A stretch of 64,000 bases of DNA. Origin: Desulfatibacillum sp. (lineage in GTDB: Bacteria > Desulfobacterota > Desulfobacteria > Desulfobacterales > SpSt-501). The translations under genes and the position numbers were made by a program. Positions 17,283-25,997 of this stretch are shown one piece after another (the stretch's first letter is position 1; the number at the start of each line of letters is the position of its first letter). The stretch covers positions 367,656-431,655 of the forward strand of contig DYEU01000032.1 of assembly GCA_020725555.1 (NCBI GenBank), given 5' to 3'. Below the pieces are notes generated by a model. The model saw only the letters and a list, made by a program, of their open reading frames with translations, was not told the DNA's origin and ran no database searches.

Positions 17283-18596
17283 ATGGCAAAACATCCAACT
17301 CCCCTGCTGGACCAGCTCGAAAGCGGTCCATGGCCGAGCTTCGTTTCCGACCTCAAAGCGTTGGCGGAGCATCGTGCCCAGACGGCATCCAAGATCGAAT
17401 ACCAGATCCCGGTCGAGGTGGTCGAGGACATCCTGGGCCTGCTGGAGCTGACCTACAAGGACGGCTGCACCCACTGGAAACACGGCGGCATCGTGGGGGT
17501 CTTCGGCTACGGCGGCGGCGTCATCGGCCGCTACTGCGACCAGCCTGAGAAATTCCCCGGGGTCGCCCATTTCCACACCATGCGCGTCAACCAGCCCGGC
17601 GGGAAGTTCTACACGACCAAGTACCTCCGCCAGCTCTGCGATCTCTGGGATTTCCGCGGCAGCGGCATCACCAACATGCACGGCTCGACGGGCGACATCA
17701 TCTTCCTCGGGACCACGACCCCCCAGCTCGAGGAGATCTTCTACGAGCTCACCCACAAGCTGAACCAGGACCTGGGCGGATCGGGCTCCAACTTGAGGAC
17801 CCCCTCGGACTGCATCGGCCAGGCGCGCTGCGAGTGGGCCTGCTACGACACGCAGGATCTCTGCTACCAGCTCACGATGGACTACCAGGACGAGCTGCAC
17901 CGCCCGGCCTTCCCCTACAAGATGAAGTTCAAGTTCGACGGCTGCCCGAACTGCTGCGTCGCCTCCATCGCCCGCGCCGACTTCTCCTTCATCGGCACCT
18001 GGCGCGACGACATCAAGATCAACCAGGAAGCCGTCCAGGCCTACATCGGCGGCGAGCTCAAGGCCAACGCCGGCGAGCACAGCGGCCGCGACTGGGGCAA
18101 GTTCGACATCCAGAAGGAAGTCATCCGGCTCTGCCCCACCCAGTGCATGTGGATGGAAGGCAAGAAGCTCATGATCGACAACAAGGAGTGCAACCGCTGC
18201 ATGCACTGCCTGAACGTCATGCCGCGCGCGCTGCGGATCGGCGACGACCGCGGCCTCTCCATCCTCGTCGGCGCCAAGGCCCCGATCCTCGACGGCGCGC
18301 AGATGGGCTCGCTGCTCGTCCCCTTCATCAAGGCCGAGCCGCCCTACGAGGAGATCAAGGAGATCATCGAAAAGATCTGGGACTGGTGGATGGAAGAGGG
18401 CAAGAACCGCGAGCGGCTGGGCGAGCTGATCAAGCGCCAGGGCTTCCAGAAGCTGCTCGAGGTGACCGGCATCCAGCCCGACCCGCGGCACGTGAAGGAG
18501 CCGCGCTCCAACCCCTACATCTTCTGGAAGGAAGAGGAAGTCCAAGGCGGCTGGACGCGCGACATCAACGAGTTCCGCAAACACCATCTGCGATAA
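17283..18596 (+). CDS. dsrA: Dissimilatory sulfite reductase alpha subunit
   Basis: 437 aa. Forms the alpha2beta2 siroheme enzyme that reduces sulfite in sulfate respiration, in the cytoplasm. The siroheme/[4Fe-4S] cysteines are visible in CIGQARCEWACYDT (about 180-193) and CPNCC (about 221-225). A ferredoxin-type insertion follows with CPTQC and CNRCMHC (about 284-312). Length and the downstream dsrB-dsrD order match reductive bacterial DsrA. Start ATG at 17283 with GGAGG at 17270-17274. First gene of the dsr operon. Confidence 0.98.
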   Translation: MAKHPTPLLDQLESGPWPSFVSDLKALAEHRAQTASKIEYQIPVEVVEDILGLLELTYKDGCTHWKHGGIVGVFGYGGGVIGRYCDQPEKFPGVAHFHTMRVNQPGGKFYTTKYLRQLCDLWDFRGSGITNMHGSTGDIIFLGTTTPQLEEIFYELTHKLNQDLGGSGSNLRTPSDCIGQARCEWACYDTQDLCYQLTMDYQDELHRPAFPYKMKFKFDGCPNCCVASIARADFSFIGTWRDDIKINQEAVQAYIGGELKANAGEHSGRDWGKFDIQKEVIRLCPTQCMWMEGKKLMIDNKECNRCMHCLNVMPRALRIGDDRGLSILVGAKAPILDGAQMGSLLVPFIKAEPPYEEIKEIIEKIWDWWMEEGKNRERLGELIKRQGFQKLLEVTGIQPDPRHVKEPRSNPYIFWKEEEVQGGWTRDINEFRKHHLR

Positions 18597-18608
18597 AGGG
18601 GGCGAGCC

Positions 18609-19754
18609 ATGGCGTTCATTTCATCCGGATACGATCCCAAGGAGCCGATGAAGGACCGCATCACCGACATCGGCCCGCGCAAATACGACGAGTTCTACCC
18701 GCCGATCATCGCCAAGAACAAGGGCAAGTGGCTCTATCACGAGTACGTGAAGCCGGGCGTCTTCTACCACGTGGCCGAGTCGGGCGATAAGGTCTTCACC
18801 GTGCGCGTAGGCGGGGCGCGGATCATGTCCACGCTGCTCATCCGCGAGATCTGCGAGATCGCCGACAAGCACTGCGGCGGCTACGTCCGCTGGACGACAC
18901 GCAACAACATCGAGTTCATGGTGGACGACGAAAAGAAGGTCGAGCCCCTGATCCGGGATTTAGAGAGCCGCAAGTTCAAGGCCGGAAGCTACAAGTTCCC
19001 CGTCGGCGGGACCGGGGCGGGCATCACCAACATCGTCCACACCCAGGGCTGGATCCACTGCCACACGCCCGCGACCGACGCCTCCGGGCCGGTCAAGGCG
19101 ACGATGGATGTCCTCTTCGAGGACTTCAAGAACAACCGCCTGCCGGCCAAGCTGCGGGTCTCGCTCGCCTGCTGCCTCAACATGTGCGGCGCCGTCCACT
19201 GCTCGGACATCGCCATCCTTGGCTACCACCGCAAGCCGCCGATGATCGACCACGAGTACCTGGACAAGATGTGCGAGATCCCGCTCGCCATCGCCGCCTG
19301 CCCGACGGCCGCGATCAAGCCGGCCAAGGTTGAGGTCGGCGGCCAGAAGGTGAACAGCGTCGCCATCAACTACGACCGTTGCATGTTCTGCGGCAACTGC
19401 TACACGATGTGCCCGGCGCTGCCGCTCGCCGACAAGGAAGGCGACGGCATCGTCATCATGGCGGGCGGCAAGGTCTCCAACCGCATCAGCCCGCCCAAGT
19501 TCTCCAAGGTTGTCGTGGCCTTCATCCCCAACGAGCCGCCGCGCTGGCCGAAGGTGACGGCGACCATCAAGAAGATCGTCGAGGTCTACGCCGCCAACGC
19601 CAGAAAATACGAGCGCCTGGGCGAGTGGGCCGAGCGGATCGGCTGGGAGCGGTTCTTCGAGAAATGCGAGCTGCCCTTCACGCACCACCTGATCGACGAT
19701 TTCCGCGATCCGGCCTACTACACCTGGCGGCAGACGACGCAATTCAAGTTCTAA
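18609..19754 (+). CDS. dsrB: Dissimilatory sulfite reductase beta subunit
   Basis: 381 aa partner of DsrA. The siroheme-cluster cysteines are in [14 protein letters not shown] (about 180-200), and the ferredoxin domain has CPTAA plus [12 protein letters not shown] (about 258-270). Motif [10 protein letters not shown] is typical of DsrB. It starts 12 nt after dsrA. A strong GC hairpin follows the stop and may separate dsrAB from dsrD expression. Confidence 0.98.
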   Translation: MAFISSGYDPKEPMKDRITDIGPRKYDEFYPPIIAKNKGKWLYHEYVKPGVFYHVAESGDKVFTVRVGGARIMSTLLIREICEIADKHCGGYVRWTTRNNIEFMVDDEKKVEPLIRDLESRKFKAGSYKFPVGGTGAGITNIVHTQGWIHCHTPATDASGPVKATMDVLFEDFKNNRLPAKLRVSLACCLNMCGAVHCSDIAILGYHRKPPMIDHEYLDKMCEIPLAIAACPTAAIKPAKVEVGGQKVNSVAINYDRCMFCGNCYTMCPALPLADKEGDGIVIMAGGKVSNRISPPKFSKVVVAFIPNEPPRWPKVTATIKKIVEVYAANARKYERLGEWAERIGWERFFEKCELPFTHHLIDDFRDPAYYTWRQTTQFKF

Positions 19755-19768
19755 TGGCACAAAACGCC

Positions 19769-19804
19769 GCGGGGGGCGGCGCCGCCGACGCGGCCGCCCC
19801 CCGC
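19769..19804 (+). other. Strong GC hairpin between dsrB and dsrD
   Basis: Perfect 12-bp inverted repeat (19769-19780 with 19793-19804) around a 12-nt loop, without a T-tract. It is placed 15 nt after the dsrB stop and 23 nt before dsrD. It could act as an mRNA-stability or processing element that sets a higher level of dsrAB than of dsrD. Confidence 0.6.
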
Positions 19805-19827
19805 GCCTCACGCAAGGAACCCGAACC

Positions 19828-20067
19828 ATGGATTACGCGGAAGCAAAGGCCAAGATCGTCGAAGAGCTCACCAAGAAGCTCAAGACCAAGTCCAAGTTTT
19901 ACTTCAACGACCTCGCCGACATCCTGGGGCTCAAGCCGCGCGAGGCGAAGAAGCTGATCAACGACATGGTGGCCGACGGCACCCTCGAGTACTGGTCGAG
20001 CGGCAGCACCTCCATGTACGGCCTGAAAGGCACGGGCAAACAGGCGGCGGCGGAGCACGAGGCCTGA
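19828..20067 (+). CDS. dsrD: Dissimilatory sulfite reductase-associated protein DsrD
   Basis: 79 aa winged-helix protein. FYFNDLADILGLKPREAKKLINDMVADGTLEYW is the family core. DsrD is found in organisms with the reductive pathway and has been reported to activate DsrAB allosterically, so its presence argues for reduction rather than sulfur oxidation. It stands in the canonical place directly behind dsrB and 34 nt ahead of dsrN. Confidence 0.95.
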   Translation: MDYAEAKAKIVEELTKKLKTKSKFYFNDLADILGLKPREAKKLINDMVADGTLEYWSSGSTSMYGLKGTGKQAAAEHEA

Positions 20068-20101
20068 TTCCACCCTTCCGGTCTCCTCCCCGGCGGCAGC
20101 G

Positions 20102-21520
20102 ATGCAGCAGACCGCAACGGGTCTTTTCCCCCGCCTGATCGTCGCGGCCCTTCGCGGCGGCGCGGGAAAGACGATCCTGACGGTCGGCGTCGCCGCCGCG
20201 CTGCGCAGCCGGGGAAAAGACGTCGCCGTCTTCAAGAAGGGGCCGGATTACATCGACGCGGGCTGGCTTGCCCTGGCGGCGGGCCGGCCCTGCTACAACC
20301 TCGACACCTACCTCCTGAGCCCGAAGGCGGTCCGCGGCTCCTTCCTCGACCACGGCGCGGCCGCCGACCTCGCCCTCGTCGAGGGGAACCGCGGCCTCTT
20401 CGACGGGATCGACCTCGACGGCAAAACCAGCACGGCCGAGCTCGCCAAGCTGCTGGAAGCGCCCGTGCTCCTCTGCCTCGACGCGACGAAAACGACGCGC
20501 ACCCTCGCCGCGGTCGTCTCCGGCTGCCGCACCTTCGATCCCGGCGTGCGCCTCGCCGGGGTGGTCCTCAACCGCGTGGCCGGGGCGCGGCACGAATCCA
20601 TTCTCCGCCGCACCATCGAGCATTACACCGCCCTGCCCGTGGTCGGCGCGTTGCCGCGCTTCGAGGAGCCGCTTTTCCCCGAGCGGCACATGGGGCTCGT
20701 CCCGACCCCCGAGCACGGCTGGGCCCCGCAGGCGGTGGCGGACCTCCGCGAGTTCATCGCCCGCCACGTCGATCTCGCGGCGGTCGTGCACATCGCCTCC
20801 CAGGCCCCCGGCCTGGCCGCGGTCGGGCCTTCGCCTCCGCCGCCCGCCCGCCCCGCGGCGGCGGACCCGGTCCGCATCGGCGTGTTCCGCGACGCGGCCT
20901 TCCAATTCTATTACCCCGAAAACCTGGAAGCCCTGCAGGCGGCGGGGGCGGAGCTCGTTTTCCTGAGCCCGCTTTCCCCGGGGGAGGGGGGGCTCGACCG
21001 CCTCCACGGGCTCTACATCGGCGGCGGGTTTCCCGAGACCCACGCGCGGGAGCTTGCGGCCAACACGCAGGCCCGCCTGCGCCTGCGGGCGCTCGTGGAG
21101 GAGGGGCTTCCGGTCTACGCCGAGTGCGGCGGCCTGATCTACCTCGGAGGCGAGCTCCTTACCGGGGAGGGCCGTTTCCCCATGGCGGGGGTGCTCCCGC
21201 TTTCCTTCGAGATCTGCCCGCGGCCCCAGGGGCACGGCTACACCCGCGTCGAGGTGATCGGCGAAAACCCCTTCTTCGAGTGCGGCGCGGAACTCCGCGG
21301 CCACGAGTTTCACTACTCGCGCGCGATCGACTGGGCCGGCAGGGAGGCGGATCTCGTCTTTCGCATGCGCCGCGGCGCGGGCATCCGGGGCGATCGGGAC
21401 GGGCTGGTCCATCGCAACGTGCTCGCCACCTACACCCATCTCCACGCGCTGGGGACCCCCGCCTGGGCCGAGGCCCTCGTGCGCCGGGCGGCCGCGTACC
21501 GTGACGGGCAGCGCCACTGA
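20102..21520 (+). CDS. dsrN: Cobyrinate a,c-diamide synthase homologue (DsrN-type, siroheme amidation)
   Basis: 472 aa, CobB/CbiA family glutamine amidotransferase. The N-terminal half has the P-loop-type ATP site RGGAGKT (about 18-25) and KKGPDYIDAGW. The C-terminal half has the class I GATase region VYAECGGLIYLGG with the nucleophilic cysteine and a later HEFHYS block. In dsr operons this gene is called dsrN and is proposed to amidate siroheme of DsrAB; a corrinoid role remains possible. It overlaps the next gene by 20 nt. Confidence 0.85.
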   Translation: MQQTATGLFPRLIVAALRGGAGKTILTVGVAAALRSRGKDVAVFKKGPDYIDAGWLALAAGRPCYNLDTYLLSPKAVRGSFLDHGAAADLALVEGNRGLFDGIDLDGKTSTAELAKLLEAPVLLCLDATKTTRTLAAVVSGCRTFDPGVRLAGVVLNRVAGARHESILRRTIEHYTALPVVGALPRFEEPLFPERHMGLVPTPEHGWAPQAVADLREFIARHVDLAAVVHIASQAPGLAAVGPSPPPPARPAAADPVRIGVFRDAAFQFYYPENLEALQAAGAELVFLSPLSPGEGGLDRLHGLYIGGGFPETHARELAANTQARLRLRALVEEGLPVYAECGGLIYLGGELLTGEGRFPMAGVLPLSFEICPRPQGHGYTRVEVIGENPFFECGAELRGHEFHYSRAIDWAGREADLVFRMRRGAGIRGDRDGLVHRNVLATYTHLHALGTPAWAEALVRRAAAYRDGQRH

Positions 21521-22316
21521 ACCGCTCAAGCGGCGGATTCTCGAAACCGTGGCCGCGCGGCGCTGCACGCCGGCCGACCTCCTGCGGGAACTGGGCGGCG
21601 CAAGCCGCGGGGGGCGCCGGGCGGTGCGCCGGGCACTCCGCGAGCTCGTCGCCGCAGGCGAGCTCCGCTACCTCCTCGAAGCGGGGCGGAGCTGGATCGA
21701 GCCCTCCTTCGGCCGCGCCGTGCGTGTGAGCGCAAGGCTCGTTCTCTGCCCGGAAGGCGGGGGACTTGCGGAGAGCCCCCCCGGCGTCGTGGTGCGGATC
21801 GCCCCGGGCGCGGCCTTCGGCGCCGGAGAACACCCCACGACACGGCTTGCGCTGCAGGGGATCGATTTCGCCCTCGCCGGGGGCGAAGGCCGCCGGGCGC
21901 CGGGAAGCCGCGTTCTCGACGTCGGCACCGGAAGCGGGGTGCTCGTCATCGCCGCCGTGCGGCTCGGGGCGGCCCGGGGCCTGGGGATCGACCGCGATCC
22001 CTGCGCCCGTTTCGAGGCGCAGGCGAACGTGCGGCTCAACGGCCTCGAGGATCGCATCCGGGTAAGCGACGTCCCGCTCGCCGCGGTGGAGGGCCGTTTC
22101 GCGCTTGTCGCCGCGAACCTGAGGGCCCCCACCCTGGCCGCGATGGCGCAATCCCTAGCCCGGCGCTGCATGCCGGGGGCGGCGCTGGTGCTGTCGGGCA
22201 TCCGGCCGCCGGAGGAATCGGGGCTCCTGGAAATTTACAGCCGCTTCGGAATGCGGCGCGTGTGGCGCGAAACCGAGGGGGGATGGGTGGGGCTCGTCCT
22301 TGAGCCGGGGGGATAA
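21501..22316 (+). CDS. PrmA-like methyltransferase with N-terminal winged-helix domain
   Basis: 271 aa, GTG start inside the end of dsrN. Residues 1-60 look like a small winged helix (LLRELGGASRGGRRAVRRAL...LVAAGELRY). Residues 85-271 resemble the L11 methyltransferase catalytic domain, with PGAAFGAGEHPTTRLAL, the SAM motif VLDVGTGSGVLVIAA and VAANLRAP. The typical N-terminal L11-recognition domain of PrmA is replaced. A complete prmA exists at 34268-35200, so this one probably methylates something else. Its translational overlap with dsrN suggests a substrate in sulfite reduction. Confidence 0.75.
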   Translation: MTGSATEPLKRRILETVAARRCTPADLLRELGGASRGGRRAVRRALRELVAAGELRYLLEAGRSWIEPSFGRAVRVSARLVLCPEGGGLAESPPGVVVRIAPGAAFGAGEHPTTRLALQGIDFALAGGEGRRAPGSRVLDVGTGSGVLVIAAVRLGAARGLGIDRDPCARFEAQANVRLNGLEDRIRVSDVPLAAVEGRFALVAANLRAPTLAAMAQSLARRCMPGAALVLSGIRPPEESGLLEIYSRFGMRRVWRETEGGWVGLVLEPGG

Positions 22317-22350
22317 AAAACGGGCGGGCCTTCTTGCCAAAGCCCGCCCG
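22315..22350 (-). terminator. Rho-independent terminator of the cytochrome c3 gene
   Basis: A 9-bp perfect GC stem (22321-22329 with 22342-22350). On the minus strand it is followed by six T residues (the A-run 22315-22320). It lies 28 nt past the cytochrome stop and abuts the stop codon of the convergent methyltransferase gene. Confidence 0.8.
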
Positions 22351-22378
22351 CTTCGTTTCCCCGTCCGCGGGAAGAGGT

Positions 22379-22843
22379 TCAGCTCTTCTTCGGGTGGCAG
22401 TCGTTGCAGGTGACCGGGGCCTTCTTGGGCGCGTACTTCTTGTTAAAGTCCTTGTGGCAGCCCTGGCAGTTCTGGTGGTAGGCCTCGGCGATGTAGGCGA
22501 GCTTCTGCTTCTTGTCGAGCTTGGGGGCGTCCTTTCCTTTCGGCGCCTCGCCGCACTGCTTGTGGCAGCTGATGCAGGTGTCGACCTTGCTGTCGGCCTT
22601 GAGGTCCTTCAGCGGCTGGCCCTTGGCGTCGTGGTGGCACTCGCCGCAGCCGTTCGCAAAGAGGTCGGAATACTGCTTGGCGTAGTCTTCGCTGTGCTTC
22701 TTGTGGCTGAAGGTCATCTCGCCCTTGGTCCGGGGGCAGTCCCCGGCGAACTTGATGACATCGCCCACCTTGGCGTAGATGCCGCCGGCGAAGAAGAGGC
22801 AGGCCAACGCAACGCAGATCGTGACCACCGTCGTTTTCCTCAT
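22379..22843 (-). CDS. Periplasmic tetraheme cytochrome c3
   Basis: 154 aa with a Sec signal peptide (hydrophobic core then cleavage near IYA-K). The mature chain carries four CxxCH heme sites (CGECH, CISCH, CQGCH, CNDCH) and extra histidines (FSHKKH, YHQN) suited as sixth ligands. This matches class III cytochromes c of sulfate reducers, which carry electrons between periplasmic hydrogenases or formate dehydrogenases and membrane complexes. It is monocistronic, with its own promoter and terminator, next to the Tat genes. Confidence 0.93.
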   Translation of the reverse strand: MRKTTVVTICVALACLFFAGGIYAKVGDVIKFAGDCPRTKGEMTFSHKKHSEDYAKQYSDLFANGCGECHHDAKGQPLKDLKADSKVDTCISCHKQCGEAPKGKDAPKLDKKQKLAYIAEAYHQNCQGCHKDFNKKYAPKKAPVTCNDCHPKKS

Positions 22844-22912
22844 CTCCCTCTCATCCTCCCTTGCGCTTGGGTTTCCGGCCTGAAGTTCCTCGATCCTTTA
22901 AAGACCAGCTCC

Positions 22913-22942
22913 TAGTAACCCACAAAACGCCGCTTCTGTCAA
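22913..22942 (-). promoter_or_regulatory. Candidate sigma70 promoter of cytochrome c3
   Basis: TTGACA (22937-22942) and TTACTA (22913-22918) on the minus strand with 18-nt spacing, about 70 nt ahead of the cytochrome start. The -35 is perfect and the -10 moderate. Confidence 0.45.
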
Positions 22943-22957
22943 CGCCCCGGGGGTTCC

Positions 22958-23716
22958 TCAGGCCGCTTTTTCCCCCGCCGCGGCCGCCCGCTCGGCCTTG
23001 CGGCGGGCGAGCACCCGTGCCGCAGCGATGCTCAGCTCGTAGAGCAGCATGAGCGGGACGGCCATCAAGATCATCGAGACCGCATCCGGGGTGAGGAAGG
23101 CGGCCACGACGAAGGCGCCCACCACCGCGTAGCGCCGGTTGCGGCGTAGGGTGGCGACGGAGAGGACCCCCACCCAGGAAAGGCAGGTCAGCACCACGGG
23201 CAGCTCGAAGAGCAGCCCGAAGATGAAGAGCAGTTTGGTCGCGAAGGCGAGGTATTCCCGCATGGAGGGAAGGGTGCGGATGTAGTCGGCCCCGAACCCG
23301 AGCAGGAAGCGGAAGCCGAAGGGGAAGACGACGAAGTAGCCGAAGAGCGCCCCCCCGAGAAAGAAGGCCGTGGTGATGACGATCAGCGGCCCCAGGAGCC
23401 GCCGCTCGTGGCGGTAGAGGCCGGGGGCGACGAACATCCAGAACTGGTAGAAGAGCACGGGGCTGGCCACGATCGCGCCGGCGAGCAGCGCGACCTTGAG
23501 GTAGGTGAAGAAGGCCTCGGGGATCGCGGTGAAAATGAGTTTTCCCCCCTCGGGCATGACGCGCATCAGGGGATAGACGAGGATGTCGAAGAGGGTTTCC
23601 TTGAAGGCATAGCAAAGGAGAAAGCCGGCCCCCAGGGCGAGAAAGCATTTGATCAGCCGCGAACGAAGCTCCGCGAGATGGGCCGTGAACGGGATTTTGT
23701 CATCCTCGGTCAGCAT
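22958..23716 (-). CDS. tatC: Sec-independent protein translocase subunit TatC
   Basis: 252 aa, six predicted membrane helices. The N-terminal FTAHLAELRSRL motif and the conserved P and FYQFWMFVAPGLYRHER block are characteristic; the helix 5-6 turn contains FLTPDAVS. TatC recognises twin-arginine signal peptides and builds the translocase with TatA/B. The upstream tatA/B gene lies 33 nt away on the same strand. Confidence 0.95.
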   Translation of the reverse strand: MLTEDDKIPFTAHLAELRSRLIKCFLALGAGFLLCYAFKETLFDILVYPLMRVMPEGGKLIFTAIPEAFFTYLKVALLAGAIVASPVLFYQFWMFVAPGLYRHERRLLGPLIVITTAFFLGGALFGYFVVFPFGFRFLLGFGADYIRTLPSMREYLAFATKLLFIFGLLFELPVVLTCLSWVGVLSVATLRRNRRYAVVGAFVVAAFLTPDAVSMILMAVPLMLLYELSIAAARVLARRKAERAAAAGEKAA

Positions 23717-23749
23717 GGCGGCGCATTCCTTGGCTGCGCGGCGCGCGGT

Positions 23750-24196
23750 TCAGGCCCCGCGGCGGGGTTCGTTCGCAGGGGGCGCCGCGCCGGGCGGGGG
23801 GGGCTCCGTCTTGGCCGCACTCCAGGCTTCGAAGGCTTTTTTGAGCTCTTCGAGCTTCTGCTCGGAGGAGGGTTCCTCGGGCGGGTTCGCGGGCTGGGGG
23901 GGGGCGGGGGGTGCTTCCGGTGTGGCGGCGGAGGCGGGGCCGCCCGCCTCTTCCGGCTTGAGGGCTTCGCGGCGGATCGCCTGGTTCACCTCCGTGTGAA
24001 ACTCTTCCATCACCTTTTTCGCCTCGTTCAGCTCCCCGTCGAGGCGGAAGCTTTCCTTCATTTCGGCGGTCGCCTTGCGGAATTCGCGCACCGCCCGGCC
24101 GAGGGACTTGGCGAGATCGGGCAGCCTGTTCGGGCCCAGAACGATCAGGGCGACGATGGCGATCAGGATCAGCTCCGGCATGCCGATGCCGAACAT
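23750..24196 (-). CDS. Twin-arginine translocase subunit TatA/TatB
   Basis: 148 aa. One N-terminal membrane helix starting MFGIGMPELILI, a hinge and an amphipathic helix, then a long Pro/Ala/Glu-rich tail (about 75-148). Glu8 in the membrane helix and the length above 100 aa favour TatB, but a bifunctional TatA is possible because no second tatA-like gene is in view. It precedes tatC in the same operon. Confidence 0.87.
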   Translation of the reverse strand: MFGIGMPELILIAIVALIVLGPNRLPDLAKSLGRAVREFRKATAEMKESFRLDGELNEAKKVMEEFHTEVNQAIRREALKPEEAGGPASAATPEAPPAPPQPANPPEEPSSEQKLEELKKAFEAWSAAKTEPPPPGAAPPANEPRRGA

Positions 24197-24285
24197 CGAA
24201 CCCCCTTCCGCAAGGAGCCTCCCCCGGCGGCAGGATCGTCAAGAATAACGGATTCTTTGCACCGTAACGGGTTCCGGCGCGGCTG

Positions 24286-25521
24286 TCAAGGCGAGGCCCG
24301 ATCCGGCCGGAGAACGAGCAGGTAGAGGGATCCGGGGTGCTTGAGGCTTCCGGCGGCCAGCTCGGCCTCGGGCCCCGTCCCCCAGAAGATGTCCGCCCGG
24401 CCGGGGCCGGTGATCGCGCTGCCCGTGTCCTGGACGAGAAGGAACCGCCGCGCCTCGACCCAGGCGAGAGGGGCTGCGGGCTCCCCGGATGAGGGTTTGC
24501 GGGTCACGGCGAAGGCGAGCGCCGCCTCGGGGAAAAGAGTGCGGTCCAGGGCGAGCGAGCGTCCGGCGGTCAGCCGGACGCCGAGGGCGCCGAGCGGCCC
24601 CTCGGGGGCCACGCGAAAGAAGACGTAGCTTGGGTTTTCGTACAGGACGCGGGGGATCTCCTGAGGGTGATCCTCCACGTAACGCCGGATCGCCGGCAGC
24701 GACATCTCCTCGGCGGCGATCTTGCCCTCGGCGATCAGCAGGCGTCCGATGCTGCGGTAGGGACGGCCGTTTGAGCCGTCGTAGGCCAATTGGAGCGTTT
24801 GGCCGTTTTCGAGCGCGATCTTTCCCGAGCCCTGGACATGGAGAAAGAAGAGCCCGACCGGGTCGCGCACCCAGGCGAGCGGCCGGGCGCGGTCGAAGAG
24901 CAGCCCCCGTTCCTCGATGTCGCGCCGTTCGGGGTAGGGGACGAGGCGTTTGCCCTCCAGGCGACCGACGATGCGCTCGCCGCGCAGCCGTTCCGCGAAG
25001 TCTCCCAGCTCCACGGTGATCAGGTCCTCGGGGCGTCCCCAGACGGGGTGGCGGAATTCCGCGTTCGGCGCGAGGCGGCCTTCGAGCACGGGCTCGTAGT
25101 AGCCGGTGTAGAGGACGCGGCCGGCGCCGTCGCGGCCGGAGGCGCGGTAGCAGAGGTAGTCGGCCTCGAGCTGCGCCTCCAGCCCGCCGGCGGGGGGCCG
25201 GCGGCTGAGGAGATCCCGGAAGCGCTCGAGCGACAAAAGAAGGTGGGCGGCGGGGTAGCGGTCCGGGCCGAATGCAAACCGGCGCTCCGGGGGCTGCCGT
25301 TTCAGCCAGGCGATGCTCTGCGCGAGCGCCTCCTCGAGGCCGGCGAAGCCGAGATCGTCCTCGAGGCGCGGGCAGGGGGCGCGCTCCAGGGCGGACGGGG
25401 CGGCCGGCGGCGCCTCCGCGGGCGGGGGTGCCGGCGGCGGGGCGGGGCAGCCGGCGAGGAGAACCAGCGCGAACCCCGCGCCGGCCAGGAGCCGCAGAAC
25501 GGGGGACCGCAAGGGGGTCAT
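24286..25521 (-). CDS. mltA: Membrane-bound lytic murein transglycosylase A (lipoprotein)
   Basis: 411 aa. The N-terminus has a lipoprotein signal with lipobox LLAGC at about residue 25, followed by a Pro/Ala linker. The MltA barrel shows VLYTGYYEP, FLHVQGSGKI, and the 3D-like tail QDTGSAITGPGRADIFWG that holds the catalytic Asp. It cleaves peptidoglycan strands to 1,6-anhydromuropeptides at the outer membrane. The start ATG overlaps the moaC stop (ATGA, 25518-25521), so the two genes are coupled although their functions differ. Confidence 0.9.
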   Translation of the reverse strand: MTPLRSPVLRLLAGAGFALVLLAGCPAPPPAPPPAEAPPAAPSALERAPCPRLEDDLGFAGLEEALAQSIAWLKRQPPERRFAFGPDRYPAAHLLLSLERFRDLLSRRPPAGGLEAQLEADYLCYRASGRDGAGRVLYTGYYEPVLEGRLAPNAEFRHPVWGRPEDLITVELGDFAERLRGERIVGRLEGKRLVPYPERRDIEERGLLFDRARPLAWVRDPVGLFFLHVQGSGKIALENGQTLQLAYDGSNGRPYRSIGRLLIAEGKIAAEEMSLPAIRRYVEDHPQEIPRVLYENPSYVFFRVAPEGPLGALGVRLTAGRSLALDRTLFPEAALAFAVTRKPSSGEPAAPLAWVEARRFLLVQDTGSAITGPGRADIFWGTGPEAELAAGSLKHPGSLYLLVLRPDRASP

Positions 25522-25997
25522 GGCCGGCGCCTGAAGGTTCCGCTCTTGCCGCCGCTTTTCTCGAGCAGCCGCAGATCGGTGATCTCCATCGCGCGGTCGA
25601 GGGCCTTGCACATGTCGTAGATCGTGAGGCCGGCCACCGCCGCCGCGGTGAGGGCCTCCATCTCGACGCCCGTGCGGTCGAAGGCGCGGACCTCGGCCCG
25701 GATGCCGATCGCGTGGGCGGGCTCGTCGGGCAGGAAGTCGATCTGGACGTGGGTGAGCCGCAGCGGATGGCACATCGGGATCAGCTCCGCCGTCTTCTTG
25801 GCGGCGAGCACCCCCGCGATGCGCGCGGTTTCGAGGACGTTGCCCTTGCTCACGGTCTGCCCGCGGATGCGGCGGAAGGTCTCCGGCTGCATGCGCACGG
25901 TCGCTTCGGCGACCGCGGTGCGCAGGCTCGCCTCCTTTTCGCTCACGTCGACCATGCGCACGCGGCCCTGATCGTCGAGGTGGGTGAATTCGCTCAT
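25518..25997 (-). CDS. moaC: Cyclic pyranopterin monophosphate synthase
   Basis: 159 aa. Family motifs KGNVLETARIAGVLAAKKT, ELIPMCHPL and the C-terminal AAVAGLTIYDMCKALDR with conserved Lys/Asp are all present. MoaC performs the rearrangement after MoaA in molybdopterin synthesis. It is sandwiched by ATGA overlaps with the K+ channel gene upstream and mltA downstream. moaB, mobA and a moaE-like gene lie 32 kb away in this window. Confidence 0.96.
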   Translation of the reverse strand: MSEFTHLDDQGRVRMVDVSEKEASLRTAVAEATVRMQPETFRRIRGQTVSKGNVLETARIAGVLAAKKTAELIPMCHPLRLTHVQIDFLPDEPAHAIGIRAEVRAFDRTGVEMEALTAAAVAGLTIYDMCKALDRAMEITDLRLLEKSGGKSGTFRRRP

